A stretch of 64,000 nt of DNA from Tolypeutes matacus (GCA_026826555.1 JAKSZT010053836.1:7171084-7235083), one strand, 5' to 3'; positions 22,267 to 35,325 are shown, counted from the first letter of the stretch. Notes: a model not told the origin generated them from the letters alone. Numbers and translations are program-made.

Positions 22267-23714
22267 AATTGAACTTGGGACTTATTTGTTACAGCAGCTA
22301 GCATTACCCAGCATGAGAGATCATAAATGAAGTACTTGATCTCTCAGCAAGCAGGACAGGCCCTGTTATCTCCAGCACAGGCCATCAGAGCACTTACTAA
22401 ATTTTCACTTAGAGAAAACAGATCCAGAGGAGCAGTGTGGGGACAGCGCTGATAAAGCAGGATGAGCCCAAGAAGCTGATCTTCTGCTGGAAGCCAGCAA
22501 TGTGGCTGGCAGTGAGCCACCTGGAGCCAGGGCCTGGACCCAATGGTGGTTCCTCCTGTGGCAGCCTGCACGGCCCACTGCTGGGTGGGTCAGGTGGGGG
22601 ACCGCGGGCAGGAACTTGAGGACAGGCCAGCGCATAACCCAGGTGAAGCCCTGTCCCCTTTTAATAAGTGTGAATGCTTCACATCATGTCATCCTCCAGG
22701 AGGGCCCAGGGGATCTCACCTTCTATGCCCTCCCACCTTGCCAGTCATTTCTGCAGCTGGATTCCCCCATCTCTGCACTTCCCTGACCTACTCTGCTTGG
22801 TGAATTCAGACTTCCTTGTGGTGACCCCAGTCCTGCCTGCAACAGATGTGAATTACCACCGAGAGAAATGTCAAGACGTCCCGGTCTGACAATTTGTGTC
22901 TCCCTCACACAAAGCTGGAGACAAAGCGTCTGCCCCACACCAGGCGCCCTGGGAGTGTCCGGGAGGCAGGCCCTAGCGGGCACTGCCCACAGCTGGAGGC
23001 AGGCTCTGGGTGCTCGGGGCGCTCGCCGTGGGGAGTCTGCTTCTAGATGCATCCAGACATCAGTGCCACACCCTCGGCTTAGGTCTGAAACCACAGCCCG
23101 GACTGTGACTTGGCAACGCCTCACACGCTCGCTCGCTCGCTTGCTTGGAGGGCTAAGGCTCAGTGACGCCCGCCTGCGAAACCAGCCCCTTACAATCACC
23201 TCAGTCAAAACAGGACCTTGCCACCCACAGAGTTGCTAGGACCACAAGGCAGGTAAAGCGAGAAGAAAGAGTAGAATCCGACGTAGCTTCAAGTCCCAGC
23301 TTATGCCAGCTCCCTTTCTTTCTGGAACCAGCACTGTCCCCCTTTCAGCCAAGTTCATTCCCACCACCAGGAATGTGTGTATCTCTGCCGTTTGCCAATT
23401 CCTTTATGCTTGCAAAGCCCTTTCATTTGTACAGGAAGAGATCAGAAGGAGATAAGAGGAGGAAAATGAGAGAAGCAGAGTGCAGCTGCCCTGAGGCCAG
23501 GGTGTAGCCACCTCTTCCAGAACCTTTGGGGCCTTTCCGGGTCTAGAATCCCCTTACCAAGAGCATTTCTAGTCTGACTTCCTCAGGCCGAGAGCCACCG
23601 GCCCAGGAAAGGGAGCTCCAACATGAGCCCTGTCCCCAAAGTCTGTTCCCCATAAATGTTAAGGGCCATCTTTTAATGCCTAATAAGTTAGGTCAGTCGC
23701 TAAGTAACCCTCCA

Positions 23715-24187
23715 AAGGCTTGCAGTCTCATTCAGAGCAAAAGCCAAAGACTTCAGCATGAGCTGCAGGCCACCTGCATGTCCCTGTCTCCTGTCACTTT
23801 CCCCTGCCCCACCCCCGGCTCCAGCCACACTGCTCCTCAAACTCACCAAGAGCTCAGGGCCTTGTATGTACTGTCTTCTCTGTCTGGAAAATCCTTTCTG
23901 CAAACAGCTGTTATGACCTACTCCCCGCTCCATTCTGGAATCTGCTCAAGGTCAAGCTATCAGAGAGGACTTCTCTATCTAAAACACGCCCCCTCTCTGC
24001 TGCGACCCACTCCCTGCTCCATTTTCCATCCTAACACAACCACCTGCCATGTTATACGTTATCTATTTGTGGTTTGTCTTCTCCTGCTGGAGTGTGGGTG
24101 TCTCGTCTTGAGCGTGGTAGTGTCCCTGATTTCTAGAAGGGTGCTTGGCACAGAGTAGGAGCACAATAAATATGTGCTGAATGAATG
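23715..24187 (+). mobile_element. L2 3' end
   Basis: L2-type text: CTGGAAAATCCTTTCTGC, then GGTGCTTGGCACAGAGTAGG and CAATAAATATGTGCTGAATG at the end. Confidence 0.8.
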
Positions 24188-24578
24188 TATGGAAGAGCTT
24201 GCAAACAGGGCCAGACTCAGCCTGCCCACTGCTTCTTTTGCTTACCAGGGCCTTGGTCCCCTTGACCAGCACCACCCCCTCCATCACATGCAGTGCCAAA
24301 CCCAGCAACATCCAAGTGGGGATGCAGAAAACATCAGACACCAAATACCAGCTCATCAATGTCAAGTTCCTCCTTCCAGATGGGCTGGGTCTCCCATTCA
24401 GAGCAGGGGCCAGATGCCCTGTGTCCCACCGTCAGTTGGGCCCCGCCATCTGGTGGCAGCATGCCTGGGCTGCCCTTTGCTTTCCAGCCCAGAGTGGGCG
24501 TGTCAGTCACCACCAGATTAGCTGACCCAGGCATCTGCATAGGAAATGGTAAGACCCCTCCCAGGATGCTGGGTGTAC

Positions 24579-24669
24579 CGTTTAGAGACGTATCATATGG
24601 CTCAGCTTCTTCATAGTAACCTTCCGGAGACTCAATCTTTGGGACAGGGAGCTGTTTCCGCTCTGGAAT
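24579..24669 (-). CDS. AFAP1L2: AFAP1L2 exon 5, tyrosine-rich linker (residues about 106-135)
   Basis: 91-nt exon between acceptor TCCACAG and donor AAACG|GTACAC. It encodes IPERKQLPVPKIESPEG then YYEEAEPYDTSLN. The YYEE and EPYD tyrosines lie in acidic context, typical of Src-family substrates and SH2-docking sites. One base is carried over to complete the first Glu codon of exon 6. Confidence 0.95.
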
Positions 24670-26099
24670 CTGTGGAATGAGCAAATAAAACAAATATTTT
24701 CAGATTTGACACACAGGGAACAATTTAGAATTAACCCTCCAAGTGGAAGGAGGAGGAAGTCCAGAAGAAACGATGCCAACTGGACTTCAAGCCAGTTGGG
24801 AGGAAGAATGTGGAGGATCACGACCCCATCCATCACCCAGCCCATAGCATCCATTTCACCCACAGCTGAAAGGCTGTGGGCAAGTTGCTTCATCTTGCTG
24901 AGCCTCAGCTTTCCCTCTATAGAATGAGGGCCACACACACAAGACATGGTTATGCCCATAATGCATAATGCACATCAAGATCCAGACAGGGCTGTCATGG
25001 AAGCTGTCAAGACTGGCCACAAACCATTTGTCTATTCAGTGGCCCACTAAGGAGGACGGCCAGGTTTCTAGATCCCAGGCTCTTACCATAGTATATTCCA
25101 TCACTCAGTCAACAAATAACAGATGGTTCCTGTGGACTTGATGCCAGGGACACATCCAGAAGTGCAGAAATCAGTTGTGGAAGACCTCGCTAGGTGGGGA
25201 ATGTTTAGAAGCTACTCGGCAAGTGCACTGGGAGTCGTGCTATTGTAGAGAGGCAGCCAGAGTTCCATGGGAGCCAGGCAGGGTGTGAGGAGCATTTATG
25301 ACCAAGGAAGGATGCACAGAGGAGAGGACCTTTGAGCGAAGTCTCAAAGATGCTCATGCCTTCCTACTTGGGATGGGGGTGGGTAGGCACATTTTGAGTA
25401 GGATAAAACATGCAACTGCATAGTGCATAGAGCATGAGCTCATTCCCTGTCCTTCCATTATGCCACCTGTAAAATGGCCACTGGACATGACGACGACCTT
25501 ACAGGCAATAGCAAGGGAGACAAAAAGAGGTAGATTATTGCAGGACTGTGACCATGCACAGATCATAAATGCGTAAGCATCCCTGAACATGAGTCCCTGG
25601 TGCCTTTCTGAATCGTGAACCTCCTAAGACAAGAGAAGCCTGAGGTGGGTTCCACACGAGGCGGAGGACTTGGAGCTTCAGATGGCCCCAAGTAAAAGTG
25701 GTAGAAGCTTCTTTATGGTAAAGGGGTGGGGGAAGATCATGGAGTGGAGACCAAGAGATGGACCTCATGGGGGCCCTGTGTTTAGGCAGATCCCTAAGCC
25801 TTTAGGGATTCCTGGCCTGTGGTAGGGGCTGGAAGCGGGGGTCCAGAAACCCGCCTTGGAAGATGGCTTTATTTTTTAGGAACTCCCCTTTTCCTGGCCT
25901 AGGAGATGGTGGGAAACTGGTCAGCTGGGCTAGATCCCTGTGAGACTGTACTCAGGATCGGCTGTGAGGATTTCCATTTCTAGCTTCCCAGAGCAGAATA
26001 ATGCTTCTGGGGCTGATCCACCAAAACCAGGACCCAAGTCCAGTGTGGCATGGAGTTTAGAGTCTATTTAAATGGACTCTCAGGTTAATTGAACAGTCC

Positions 26100-26235
26100 T
26101 GGCTTTAGGACTTCTTAGCTTTAACCTTGCATATGTGACAGTTTCTCTGAGCTTCAGTTTCCCTCTTGTGTAAAGTAGGATTAAACGAGACAGTCAGTGA
26201 TAATGTTTCCACAGTGCCCAGCACACATGGCCTAC
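26100..26235 (+). mobile_element. MIR SINE
   Basis: CTGAGCTTCAGTTTCCCTC then GTAGGATTAAACGAGACAG. Confidence 0.65.
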
Positions 26236-27204
26236 AAGGAGGCTGTGGTTGACATGGTCTAGGACCCCTCCACAACCAGGCTTCTTCTGCTGGACAGCGA
26301 GGATGTGCTATCCTGGGAGTCGAGACAGAGCTACACAAAGAAGGTCACAGGCCGTCGCGGAGGGTGGGCAGAGGCAGCCCACACCCTGGGCCCCACAGCG
26401 GGTCCCTTGTGACTTGATCTGGCCTCACACCAAGACCCAGGGTCAGGCTCCCAGCCCTCAGCTCAGGCAGGGCTGCTGACACCTGCCCCCAAGAGCACAG
26501 GCCCCACCTGGCAGGGAGGAGCGGGGTAACTCTGATCATTTCCCAAGCAGGCGGGGAGCTGCACCTAGCTGGCAGACAGAGCTGCTGAAGGGAGAAGGAT
26601 ATGAATGGCACCTCAGGCAGGGCCCTTCCTGAGACCTGGGTGTGTGACTTCTCTACCAGGGCCATCCAACACAGCGGGTGCCCAATGATAGCTGCTAATG
26701 GGTGAACTTCCGCCTTTGCTGCAACTGGCCTGGTGAGAAGACTCTATTCCCCTTGGCTCCAGGGCTAGAGGAGGTGTCAGCCAGCTGCCAGAGTCCTCTA
26801 AGAGCCAGCTTCCCGGGGTCCAAGGAGAACGTGTCCTCTCATCTCGGGAGTGGCAAGGTATCTGCAAGTAGGTCTGGCCTCTCCCTTCCTGAGCTGGCTG
26901 GGCCTCCCCTCCAGCCTCCAAGCTCCACCTGGGACCCTTCCCTATAGGTGGAGACAAGCCCTATCCAGAGAGAAGCTCCAGACCTCCCAGATCTGGCTCC
27001 CTGTCAGGATTCTGTGACTAGAACAGGACAAGCGGGGAACAAACGCTTCTGCAGGAGCACCTTCTGCACCTTAGGTGTCAAACGGGTCTGCCATTCTGTG
27101 TAGGGCTGGAACACCAGGGAGTGAGAAGTTCCAGGGCCATTTAAATCCTCCGTATATGACACATACTTTATGACTCTATGCAGAGAGGCAGCGCAGGGAA
27201 GTAG

Positions 27205-27395
27205 TGAGAAATCCAACCTCCAGGTCCAGGGTTTGAACCCTGGCCCTGGCGCATTCTAGCTGCATGACTCTGGACAAGTTTCTTGACCTTTCTGCACCTC
27301 TGTTTTCTCAGCTATAAAATGAGGAAGAATAGACCTGCTTATCCCATGGATTGTTATAAGGATTAAAACCGGCAATACTACATAGTCAGTAAATA
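27205..27395 (+). mobile_element. MIR SINE
   Basis: GGGTTTGAACCCTGGCCC, TTTTCTCAGCTATAAAATG and TTGTTATAAGGATTAAAAC; one of the better-preserved copies. Confidence 0.85.
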
Positions 27396-27878
27396 TTAGT
27401 TTTTACTAACCTAAAAAAATAAAACGTAAAAGTATCAATCAGAGGGAGGAAAGTTGCATGTACATGTGTTTGTTGGAAGGAGGACAGATGTACTCTGGGA
27501 AGATGCAGACAAGACTTTCGGGCCTGCCCTGGCTTATTCTGTTTCTTGAGAAACAGGACAGGGTCCCTCCTGGGGCAAAAGACAAGCATGGTGGCACGTT
27601 AAAGGATAAAACAATTTGCAAACAATTCAGAAGAGAAGAACTACATGACTCAAAGGCCTATTATCATATTTCAAAAGAAAAAAGATCCTAATCTTCTGGG
27701 GTTAGTGATGAAGGACTATTATTTTAATTATGATGATGATGAAGATGCAGAGGAGATTTGATTTCAAAACATGAAATGGCTTTCTGGTGGCTCCCAGGAA
27801 GGGACAAGGGCAGAAAGCCACAGTCTCCATACTTGGAGATGGTTCAGGAGGAAAGAAAACTGAACTCGGCGTGATTAC

Positions 27879-28073
27879 CAGAGGTCAGCAAACCTCTTCT
27901 GTAAAGGGCCAGATAGTACTGTTTTAGGGACCTGCAGGCCACTTGGTTCGGCTAGTCAACCCTGCGGGTGTAGCTTTAGAGCAGGCACTGACAGGTACAC
28001 AGGTAGCGGGACTGTGCTCCGAGGGACAGGCAGTGCGCCCGGTTAGGCCCACGGGCAGCAGTTGGACCCCTCA
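27879..28073 (+). mobile_element. hAT-type MITE (Charlie-like), diverged
   Basis: CAGAGGTCAGCAAACCTC and TGTAAAGGGCCAGATAGTAC are characteristic of an abundant mammalian hAT MITE. The 3' half is weakly conserved (GGCCCACGGGCAGCAGTTGG). Confidence 0.75.
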
Positions 28074-30139
28074 TCTAGACACAAGAGCTGAAGACGACAG
28101 GTGGCCCAGAGGGCACAAGGCATCCTGGCAGCTCTGAGCACCCTGCCCAGAGTGCCCTATGGATGCTTCCCGGGTGGAAGTTCGTGGAAAAGGCCAGCCC
28201 CGGCTTTCCAGATTGACCTGGGCAATGTCCTTTTGTGGGGCAAGCCGCTTCCTCCACAGAGCGGCTCGCTTAAGACGGGCGCTAATGCGTGTTCAGACAG
28301 CTAAGGGGAGATGGGGTGGAGATGGCTGTGCTAGCCAGGAGGGTGAATGTGGCCAGCGGACATCTGTTTCTCTGGCAGTGACCACAGCAGCTGGCTGTGC
28401 AGACAGCTGCCTGAGTCACTGTCCACACCCACGAGGCTGCTCCAGACCCCTAGCCGCCCCTTCCCCTGCGGGACGTGTCTGCGCTGACTCGGTGAGGAGA
28501 ACCCAGGGCTCGGCGAGGGCTGGCATCCTGAGCCGGGCATGGAGCCTGGGCAGACTCCAGTTTCTGCTGCAGCCACCAGCGAGCCCCGGGCAGGGCAAGG
28601 GCGTGAGGGGCCACCACGCAGCCCTCGTGCTTTGGCATCAGGGTGGGAAGAGACGTGGTTTTCCCTACGGCTGCAGGGTCACTTCCGGTCCAGGCCTACC
28701 CTCTGAAGTCGCTGCTGCTCTGGTTTATTTCCTCCCTCAGAGCCAGCAGTCACAGCTGCCCCCCCACCCCCGCCTCCCATCCGGGGTCTTGGACGAAGAG
28801 TCCTGACCACTTCAGCCCACAGTGGCGGCCTGAGGGAGAGGAGACGTGTGCTCGCACGTAGACGAGGCGGGGAGAATCCATACTCCAGGGGCCCCCTGCA
28901 GTGGGGTGCATGGCTAGGCCAGAGCTACGAGGGTCTTCAGAAAGGTTGCTGCAGTCAGCACTGCTTGTCCTGCTCAGCAGAGAAATTCCACAAGGAGGGA
29001 GTTGGCTTATACTGTAAAGCTCCCCAGGGCCTGGAGTTTGTCCACAGGAACAATTACCACATGTCTAAAGGGCCCCCCAGAATCGTGATATTCTTGGGTG
29101 GTGACATTTTCCCCAACTCCTGCACCAGGTTTCTCTCAAATGCTGACAAATCCTCTCCTGGCCCCTGGCCCAAGCAGCCCCAGGCACAGATGACAGGAGA
29201 GCCTGCTCTAGAGGAAGGCTGTTTGCCCTAACTCTTCTGCCCCTCGCCTTGCGGCCCTGTGTGCCAAGGTGTGGGAGACGGGCAAAGGAGTAATGGAACC
29301 CAACGCCGGCACCCCAGGGGCTGCGGGGTCTTGTGGGCACGGAAGTCAGATCCCCGCCCTGTGACCTGGTTGACTTTATAACTACAACCCCCATCCCCAG
29401 TCCTGAACCCTCCCAGTTCACCACGTTTGTTAAACACAGATTCCTGGAACGGAGGCAGTACCTCTGAACCCGTGCCTAGAAGGTTCAGGCACGTCGACTC
29501 CTACCCACCAGGGATGGCAGATGGTAGCATTTCTTTTTGGCAAAGACCAAAGGCACCTGGGTCAGAATCAGAAGCTGAATCCAGGATAGGAAAGTTGCAG
29601 CTCTGGCTCAGAGCGACTGCCTTTCCTCACCCACCACCCAGCGAGTGATGCCTGGGACACACCAGAAAACCTTTCGCCAGAAACACAGCTCTGTATGCAT
29701 GGTGTGGAGTAGCAGCTCGGTGCGCGGCAGTGATCAGCATTGCTGGCAGCACAGGGGACACCTAAGAACCCAGAATCAGACCACCAAGCAGTGCCCAGCC
29801 TGAGACAGGGAGCCTTGTGGCCCAGCTCGTGGGCCTCATCTGATGGGAGACCGTCCTTGGCTCCAGAACTGCCCTAGCTACCCACATGGTGGAGTGACGC
29901 ACAGCACCCTGCTGTGGCCATGGGAGAGGGGCTGGAATCCAGCCACCCCTTGGGGAAGGCTTGAAGGGGCCTGGTCCAAAGCCATCCTGGGCTTGGGACC
30001 CTCTCAGCAGTGACGTAACTCCATGGGTTGCTCAGTGGGAGCTCAAGGCTGCTGATCCCGGCACCCCTGCTACCCACAGAAATCCTTCCCAGCTCTGACC
30101 TCACTTTCTTTAGGAAGCCTCACCTGCCATGCCCAACAG

Positions 30140-30240
30140 AGAAAAGAACTTGGGTTCAAATTCTGACCCTGCTTCTTCAAGGCTGTGTGGCATTAATCCT
30201 ACTGATCCTTGTTCTCCTCATCCATAAAGCATAGACACCA
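30140..30240 (+). mobile_element. MIR SINE fragment
   Basis: CTTGGGTTCAAATTCTGACC and TTCTCCTCATCCATAAAGC. Confidence 0.65.
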
Positions 30241-30254
30241 CTCCTTCCCTCACT

Positions 30255-30450
30255 GCATACTGAGAGATTGCTGAGTGCTGTACAGCCTTAACCCATAGAA
30301 TAAAGCAATCCTGTGCGACAGATGCTAACATTCTTTCCATTTAAACACAAAGAAATAAAGAGCCAGAGACCTTAAATAACTTGTTCAAGGTCAAAGAGCT
30401 AGTACTTGGCAGAGCTGGGATTTGAACCCAGGTCTGTATGATTCTATAAT
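30255..30450 (-). mobile_element. MIR SINE
   Basis: AAGGTCAAAGAGCTAGTAC and GGGATTTGAACCCAGGTC read in reverse. Confidence 0.75.
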
Positions 30451-30455
30451 TTATT

Positions 30456-30530
30456 CCCCCCATTCTCCCTTTCTTCCATCTATCCACCCACCTTCCCACC
30501 CTTCCATCCATCTACCCTTCCAACCATCCA
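30456..30530. repeat. Degenerate CCAT/CCTT repeat
   Basis: Repeated CCATC, CCACC and CCTTCC units. Confidence 0.85.
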
Positions 30531-30790
30531 AACAAATATTCGCATGTGGCCCACTGTGTGCAGGCAGTAGACATGAAGTAGTAAATAAGAAACATGGTCC
30601 TGTCCTAGTGGAGCTCATGTCTGGTGGGGGAGACAAATAATAAACAGGATCATTTCAATGATGACAAGTGCCATAGAGGGTAACTGGGTGGTGGGGCAGA
30701 CAGTCACTGGGCAGGAGTGGGGATGGGGATGCCTCACGTAGCCAGGTCAGGGAAGGTCTGTCTACGGCTTCCTGAAAGATGAGGAGGCAG
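30530..30790. mobile_element. Ancient LINE-like fragment (L2/L3 type)
   Basis: CACTGTGTGCAGGCAGTAG, CCTAGTGGAGCTCATGTCTG and GGGGGAGACAAATAATAAAC follow the common mammalian 'CACTGTGCTAGG...GGAGCTTACA' repeat. Class and strand unsure. Confidence 0.5.
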
Positions 30791-31404
30791 CAGCCATTGA
30801 TGAGCCAGAGGCCAGAAAGTGCAAAGTCCCCATGGCAGGACCAACATGTGGCAGGGACGGAAAGGAGCCCATTGTGACTGCACTCCTCCTAGTAGAGTGA
30901 AGAGCAAATGTGATGAGGCTCGACAGACAGCTACGGCCAGATGGCACAGGCCCTGGGACTGTGTTGAGGGATGGGGCTGCCTCTCCCAAGTTCAGTGAAT
31001 ACCACCGGCAGGTTTTAAGCAGTGGGTTCAGCAAGATATGGTTTATATGTTCAAAGGTCGCTGTGGCTGAGCTGGTGAACACAGCTGTCCAGGGCCCTGC
31101 TCCCATGGAGCTAGGGAAACTGCCCGGTGCGTGGCAGGCACACGGTGGCCCTTGGTAAGCAGCCTCCCTCCAGCCTCCACGCCTGTCCTCTGCAGCATCT
31201 CGGGGCCTGGGGCCCTGAACAATGACAAGGCCCCTGTGGGCAGGCTTACTCTGGCTCTTTCTCTCCCGGCACCTTGCCCCATGCCCTGCACACAGCAGAT
31301 GCTTAGAAAATGCTGGGTGCTTGATGGACCAAAACCAGTAAGGACAATTGGAAGTTCAAGGAGCCCAAGTCAGGGAAATCAGGGGGTCTTGGACCCACAC
31401 TTAC

Positions 31405-31499
31405 AATCTTGGGTGGCGGGAGGTCAGGAAGGCTCTTCTGAGGGGCTGAGGAATGCTGGCTGGGCTCCCCGTTGGTCAGCGGGTCCTGCTCCTCGGGTG
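31405..31499 (-). CDS. AFAP1L2: AFAP1L2 exon 4, proline-rich SH3 ligand (residues about 74-105)
   Basis: 95-nt exon between acceptor CCACAG and donor AAGATT|GTAAGT. It encodes APEEQDPLTNGEPSQ and ends in SLPDLPPPKI. The PDLPPP stretch is the proline-rich segment proposed to bind the Src SH3 domain. The final codon is Ile (ATT) where human has Met, so the junction with exon 5 reads K-I-I-P instead of K-M-I-P. The donor matches the U1 consensus well downstream of the cut, but its last exon base is T. Confidence 0.94.
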
Positions 31500-32823
31500 C
31501 TGTGGGCGGGAAGCAGAGAAGGGCTTCGGTGAGGGGTGCCCTGCCTCACAGCAGGAGCTCGTTACCCAGGAGTGTCTGCTCACCTGGGCCAGGGAGATCT
31601 GTTTGTGCAGGTATTTGTGAGCCGGTCAGGCAGTTTCGGGACACTGTCACCTTCCCTCCAAGAATAGGGCGCCCCAGTGGCTCAGCCACGGACAGGTTCC
31701 TCGGAAGGAGCCTGTTAGGGCTTACCGGAATGCTTCCGTACCCTCCCTCCCTCCCGCCCCATGTCAAAAACGGTCCAGCCACAGCCCTTTATTGTGTGGT
31801 CACTATATTGAGACACTCTCCACTCCGACCCTGTGATTACGGCTCTTCCTTCCCCCAGTTTACCCAGATGGCAAACAACCCTGGGCAGAGTGGCCATCTG
31901 TCACACGGGTGAGCTCTGTGGAGCCTCAGGCTTGGCGGTGGGAGCAGGAGGTGGAGGAAAAGGCGCCCAAGGCTCTTTGGAGCCTGATCATTCCGGCCCA
32001 GCCAGCCGGGGACAGGCAGGCTCAGGCAGGTCTGAGTCCTGGGCTCTGGTGGCTGCTGTCCTGCATCTAAGCCTTTAGCTGGTACAGACAATCCGCCACC
32101 CGTCCCCTAAGACTGAATGCTTTGGGGAATCATGCTCCCACCCCTCCCTAAACCTTTGCATTTGGGTCACAGGCTTGGGAGTTGATGCCCCTTCCCTTCA
32201 ACCAGTCAGCTCTGCAAGCTTCTGAGCCTCCCTGGGCTCTGCCAGACCAACTCCTGGAGGCTAAGACAGAGCAAAGCAGTGCACAGAGCAGAGCGGGGGA
32301 GTGAGGCACCATGGGAGACAGAATATGTCCTTGCAATGGAAGATGCAATGTTCTGCCAAGGAGAGCACCTTTGAACATCATCTTTGAACCTCAGAGTAGT
32401 TACTGTTACCACCGTCCTCCTGCCCCTACGAATATCCAGACTTCTCTCAAAAGCCATAACCTAGGACCATGGGATTGGAACTGAAAACAGCTGCTTGCTC
32501 AGAATATCTGAATTATGACTTCTTATTCCTGGAATGATGCTGGGAATAAACAAGAGGTTTTGGGGACAAAATTCCTTATCCTTGAAGGGGATGAGAGATT
32601 TTTGATTCCTCCTTTAAGAGGAAAGGAGGTGGCCCACTGAAACATCCCAAAATAAATCCTCCCAAAATACCATCAACCAAAATGTGGCTTCCCAAGATAA
32701 CTCCACCCGGCCAGGCCTGTCTCTGGTGCTGGCTGGGAGGAAGGAGGGGTGGGACAGGACCAAGGCTTGTACCTTCCCCCTCTCGCGGGAGCCAGCCGCC
32801 CCATCTACAACCCCAGCCCATAC
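31500..32823 (-). other. AFAP1L2: AFAP1L2 intron 3
   Basis: 1.32 kb in which no repeat, RNA or additional exon was recognised. Confidence 0.8.
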
Positions 32824-32898
32824 CTTTGTCTTGGGACTCCGCATTCTGTTGCTTATTGACCGTCACTTTGTTCATATAAATGTACTCCTCATCAGAAC
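32824..32898 (-). CDS. AFAP1L2: AFAP1L2 exon 3, YIYM motif (residues about 49-73)
   Basis: 75-nt exon between acceptor CTGCAG and donor AAAG|GTATGG. It encodes SDEEYIYMNKV and continues to QNAESQDK. The Y-I-Y-M at residues about 54-57 is the YxxM motif which, in human XB130, binds the SH2 domains of the PI3K p85 subunit after tyrosine phosphorylation. The motif is fully kept here. Phase is 2 nt in and 1 nt out, matching exons 2 and 4. Confidence 0.96.
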
Positions 32899-34084
32899 CT
32901 GCAGCAGGACAGAGGACATGGGCTTCAAGTGACTTCATGAAAGGAAAGGACTTTCAGAGAGAAACAATGTGCCCTTGAAACAAACGTCGGCACCTACTTG
33001 GATTCCAGTAAAAGCACACAACAGCCACGATACAGAGGGTTGACAGATTTCCAAATTTGCTGACTACTAGTCTTATAGCCTAGGGGTAAAAGGATGGAGT
33101 ACAGCAGAATAGCTTCAGGAGTACAAATATCAAGTGGATGGGTCCCCATACCCTCTACATCTGCTTCACATTCTACCAAGCAGAAATTTCTCTGGGTTTC
33201 CTAGACTTTCATTTAAATCACTAATATTTTCAACCAGTCATTCTCACCCTTATCTGAATTACTTGGATGAACTCATCAGAGTAAGGACTAGGCAAGAGGG
33301 GCCGCACTGAGGATGTAGAAGTTTGAGCTCCCAGCCTTCTAGGTGGGGTGCCTTTGTGGGGACCCAAGACAGCCAAATCACATGGGCTCTAGGTTTGAAG
33401 GGAACTGAAACTGGGGTGCTGAGAGCCACCTGCCCTACAATTAAACCCTGCAGTGGCACAGCCCATCCCCTCTTTTAAATCTTTTCTGTGCAGATCGGGC
33501 AGGGAAAAGCTGGTCTCCCAATACTTGTTCTGTTTTTAATCCCCCAAGAATGCTTTCTTCTGAAGCCTTCAGAGCTCATCCTAGTGTTTCTCCATTTAGA
33601 AATCCTCCTGTGTTTCTTTCATGGTCCTTAATTTGCATTTCCTAGAAACTTGTGGCTGATAAATTCCAGTGGTTGGAGACCTCATTCCTGAGCCAAGCGA
33701 CCCAATTCAAACCCTTAGCTAAGGAGGGAGTTCAGCGTTGGTCCAGTCCACGGCCAGCCACACACCACCCAGACTCCAGCCAGTCCTGCAAAAACCACCC
33801 TGAGAACCAAGAGGAGGATACAGCTGGATTGCTCTTCAGCCATCAGCCTGATGGACCACCAACACAGCGCCCAGCTCTGCTGGGACAAGTCAGTAGCATC
33901 ACCCCTGTACCGAGAGCTGCAGCAGTTTGCGGAGGGGAACTATGGGTCCAAACATAGCTAGCCACCACCTCCGTACTTCCACTAACTGAAATCCAAAGGG
34001 GGCTGGCTGGTCCTTCTCTGCAGTGTAGCATAGGGGAATAGCACCCTGCAGGGGAAGCAGAAAGCAGGGGTGTTGACCACGCTC

Positions 34085-34190
34085 TGCCATTAACCACCTA
34101 AATCTGGGCAAAACACCTGACCCTTGAGCCTCAGTTTTCTTGACTGCATAATATGGAAAACAATCATGGTGAAATACTGCTTGTTTCTAT
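34085..34190 (+). mobile_element. MIR SINE fragment
   Basis: AAATCTGGGCAAAACACC and GAGCCTCAGTTTTCTTGAC. Confidence 0.65.
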
Positions 34191-34299
34191 CTAACCTCTA
34201 CATTTTCAAGAGTATAAAACTCAATTATTAAGGAATTTAAAAGAATATGGTAACCTCATACCTAACAAATATTGAAAATGACAGCCCAAAACATGGGAA

Positions 34300-34960
34300 G
34301 CAACTCAAGGCTCAATAGGAAAATGGTGAAATTAATGATGGCACATTGACATGCATCTCAGCGTGGCAGCTTTAGAAAAGAAACAGATTTCTGGAGGGTG
34401 TATAAATCAGCACAAGCATTTTGGAAGGGATTTTGGAGGATAATTCAATTTTAAGTGTTGATACTCTTTGATCCAACATTTTCACTTCCAGGAAGTTATC
34501 CTACCGATAAACTCCAGCAGGTAAGCAAAATTTTATTGGGGGATGTTCATTGTAATATTATATGAGATTTAAAAATGAAAGAGGAGAAAACAAGGTAAAC
34601 GTCTCCCAGTGGGGCTTTGTTGAACGTTGTGACTCACCCAGCAGTTGGATACCCCACAACTGTGAAGACAAAGGTATCTCTGTCTGCTGATCTACCAACA
34701 TTTCCAAGACTGACTTTTCCCCCCAAAACTGTTAAATTAAAAAAATCAAGTTTCAGAATAACCAAAACAGGACAAGTATTTGAGCCATCAATACATGGAA
34801 ATGTGCATGTACAGTAATTCTAAGTGTAAACCAAAAAATATGAAGCAGAATACACACAGGTAAACTACAAGGACGTGAAAATATTCAGATGACACTGAGA
34901 AAACTCAAAAGAGAATTGGAAGGACATAAATAGTGTTCAATGTGCATTCTATGTTCTTTC
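34300..34960 (+). mobile_element. Old L1 (L1M-like) 3' fragment
   Basis: L1M-like blocks at about 34465-34510 (CTTTGATCCAACATTTTCAC, GGAAGTTATCCTA), followed by a decayed 3' UTR. Confidence 0.6.
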
Positions 34961-35325
34961 CTTCCCTCCATATTGTTACCTAAGTTCATTCCCTATGCAA
35001 AAAAATAAAATAAAAATAAAAGGCAAGCTATTGTTGCTATTGTTTTAACTGTTCAATTCTGAGCAGGTGTTTCCTCCTTAAGACAGCAGCTTATCCATTA
35101 TAGAGAAAATTCACACCAGCCCCCTCACCAGACCATGTCTGCCCTCCTGGGCCCTCCTGGGGAACTCTGCAGGTCTCTGTTGACTTTGCCTTTCAACCAA
35201 AGTGATGCTAATCCAGCACTGGTCCAGGCTGCTCAGTAAGAGGCCCCCAGGACCTCCTGCAATTGTGGGAAAGCACAGTAAACTTGGCCCTGTGAGCAGC
35301 CTTGGGCCAGAGAACTTCCTATCAT

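Larger units (their letters stand above)
24670..31404 (-). other. AFAP1L2: AFAP1L2 intron 4
   Basis: 6.74 kb with MIRs (about 26100-26235, 27205-27395, 30140-30240, 30255-30450), a hAT-type MITE (about 27879-28073), a CCAT-rich tract (30456-30530) and an ancient LINE-like piece (about 30530-30790). The 28150-28870 part is CpG-richer than its surroundings. Confidence 0.8.

Noticed and set aside
28159..28806. 215-codon open frame on the plus strand
   Set aside because: It lies in a GC-rich intronic stretch, shows no recognisable domain, and its overlapping frames are also long. Stop-codon scarcity explains it.
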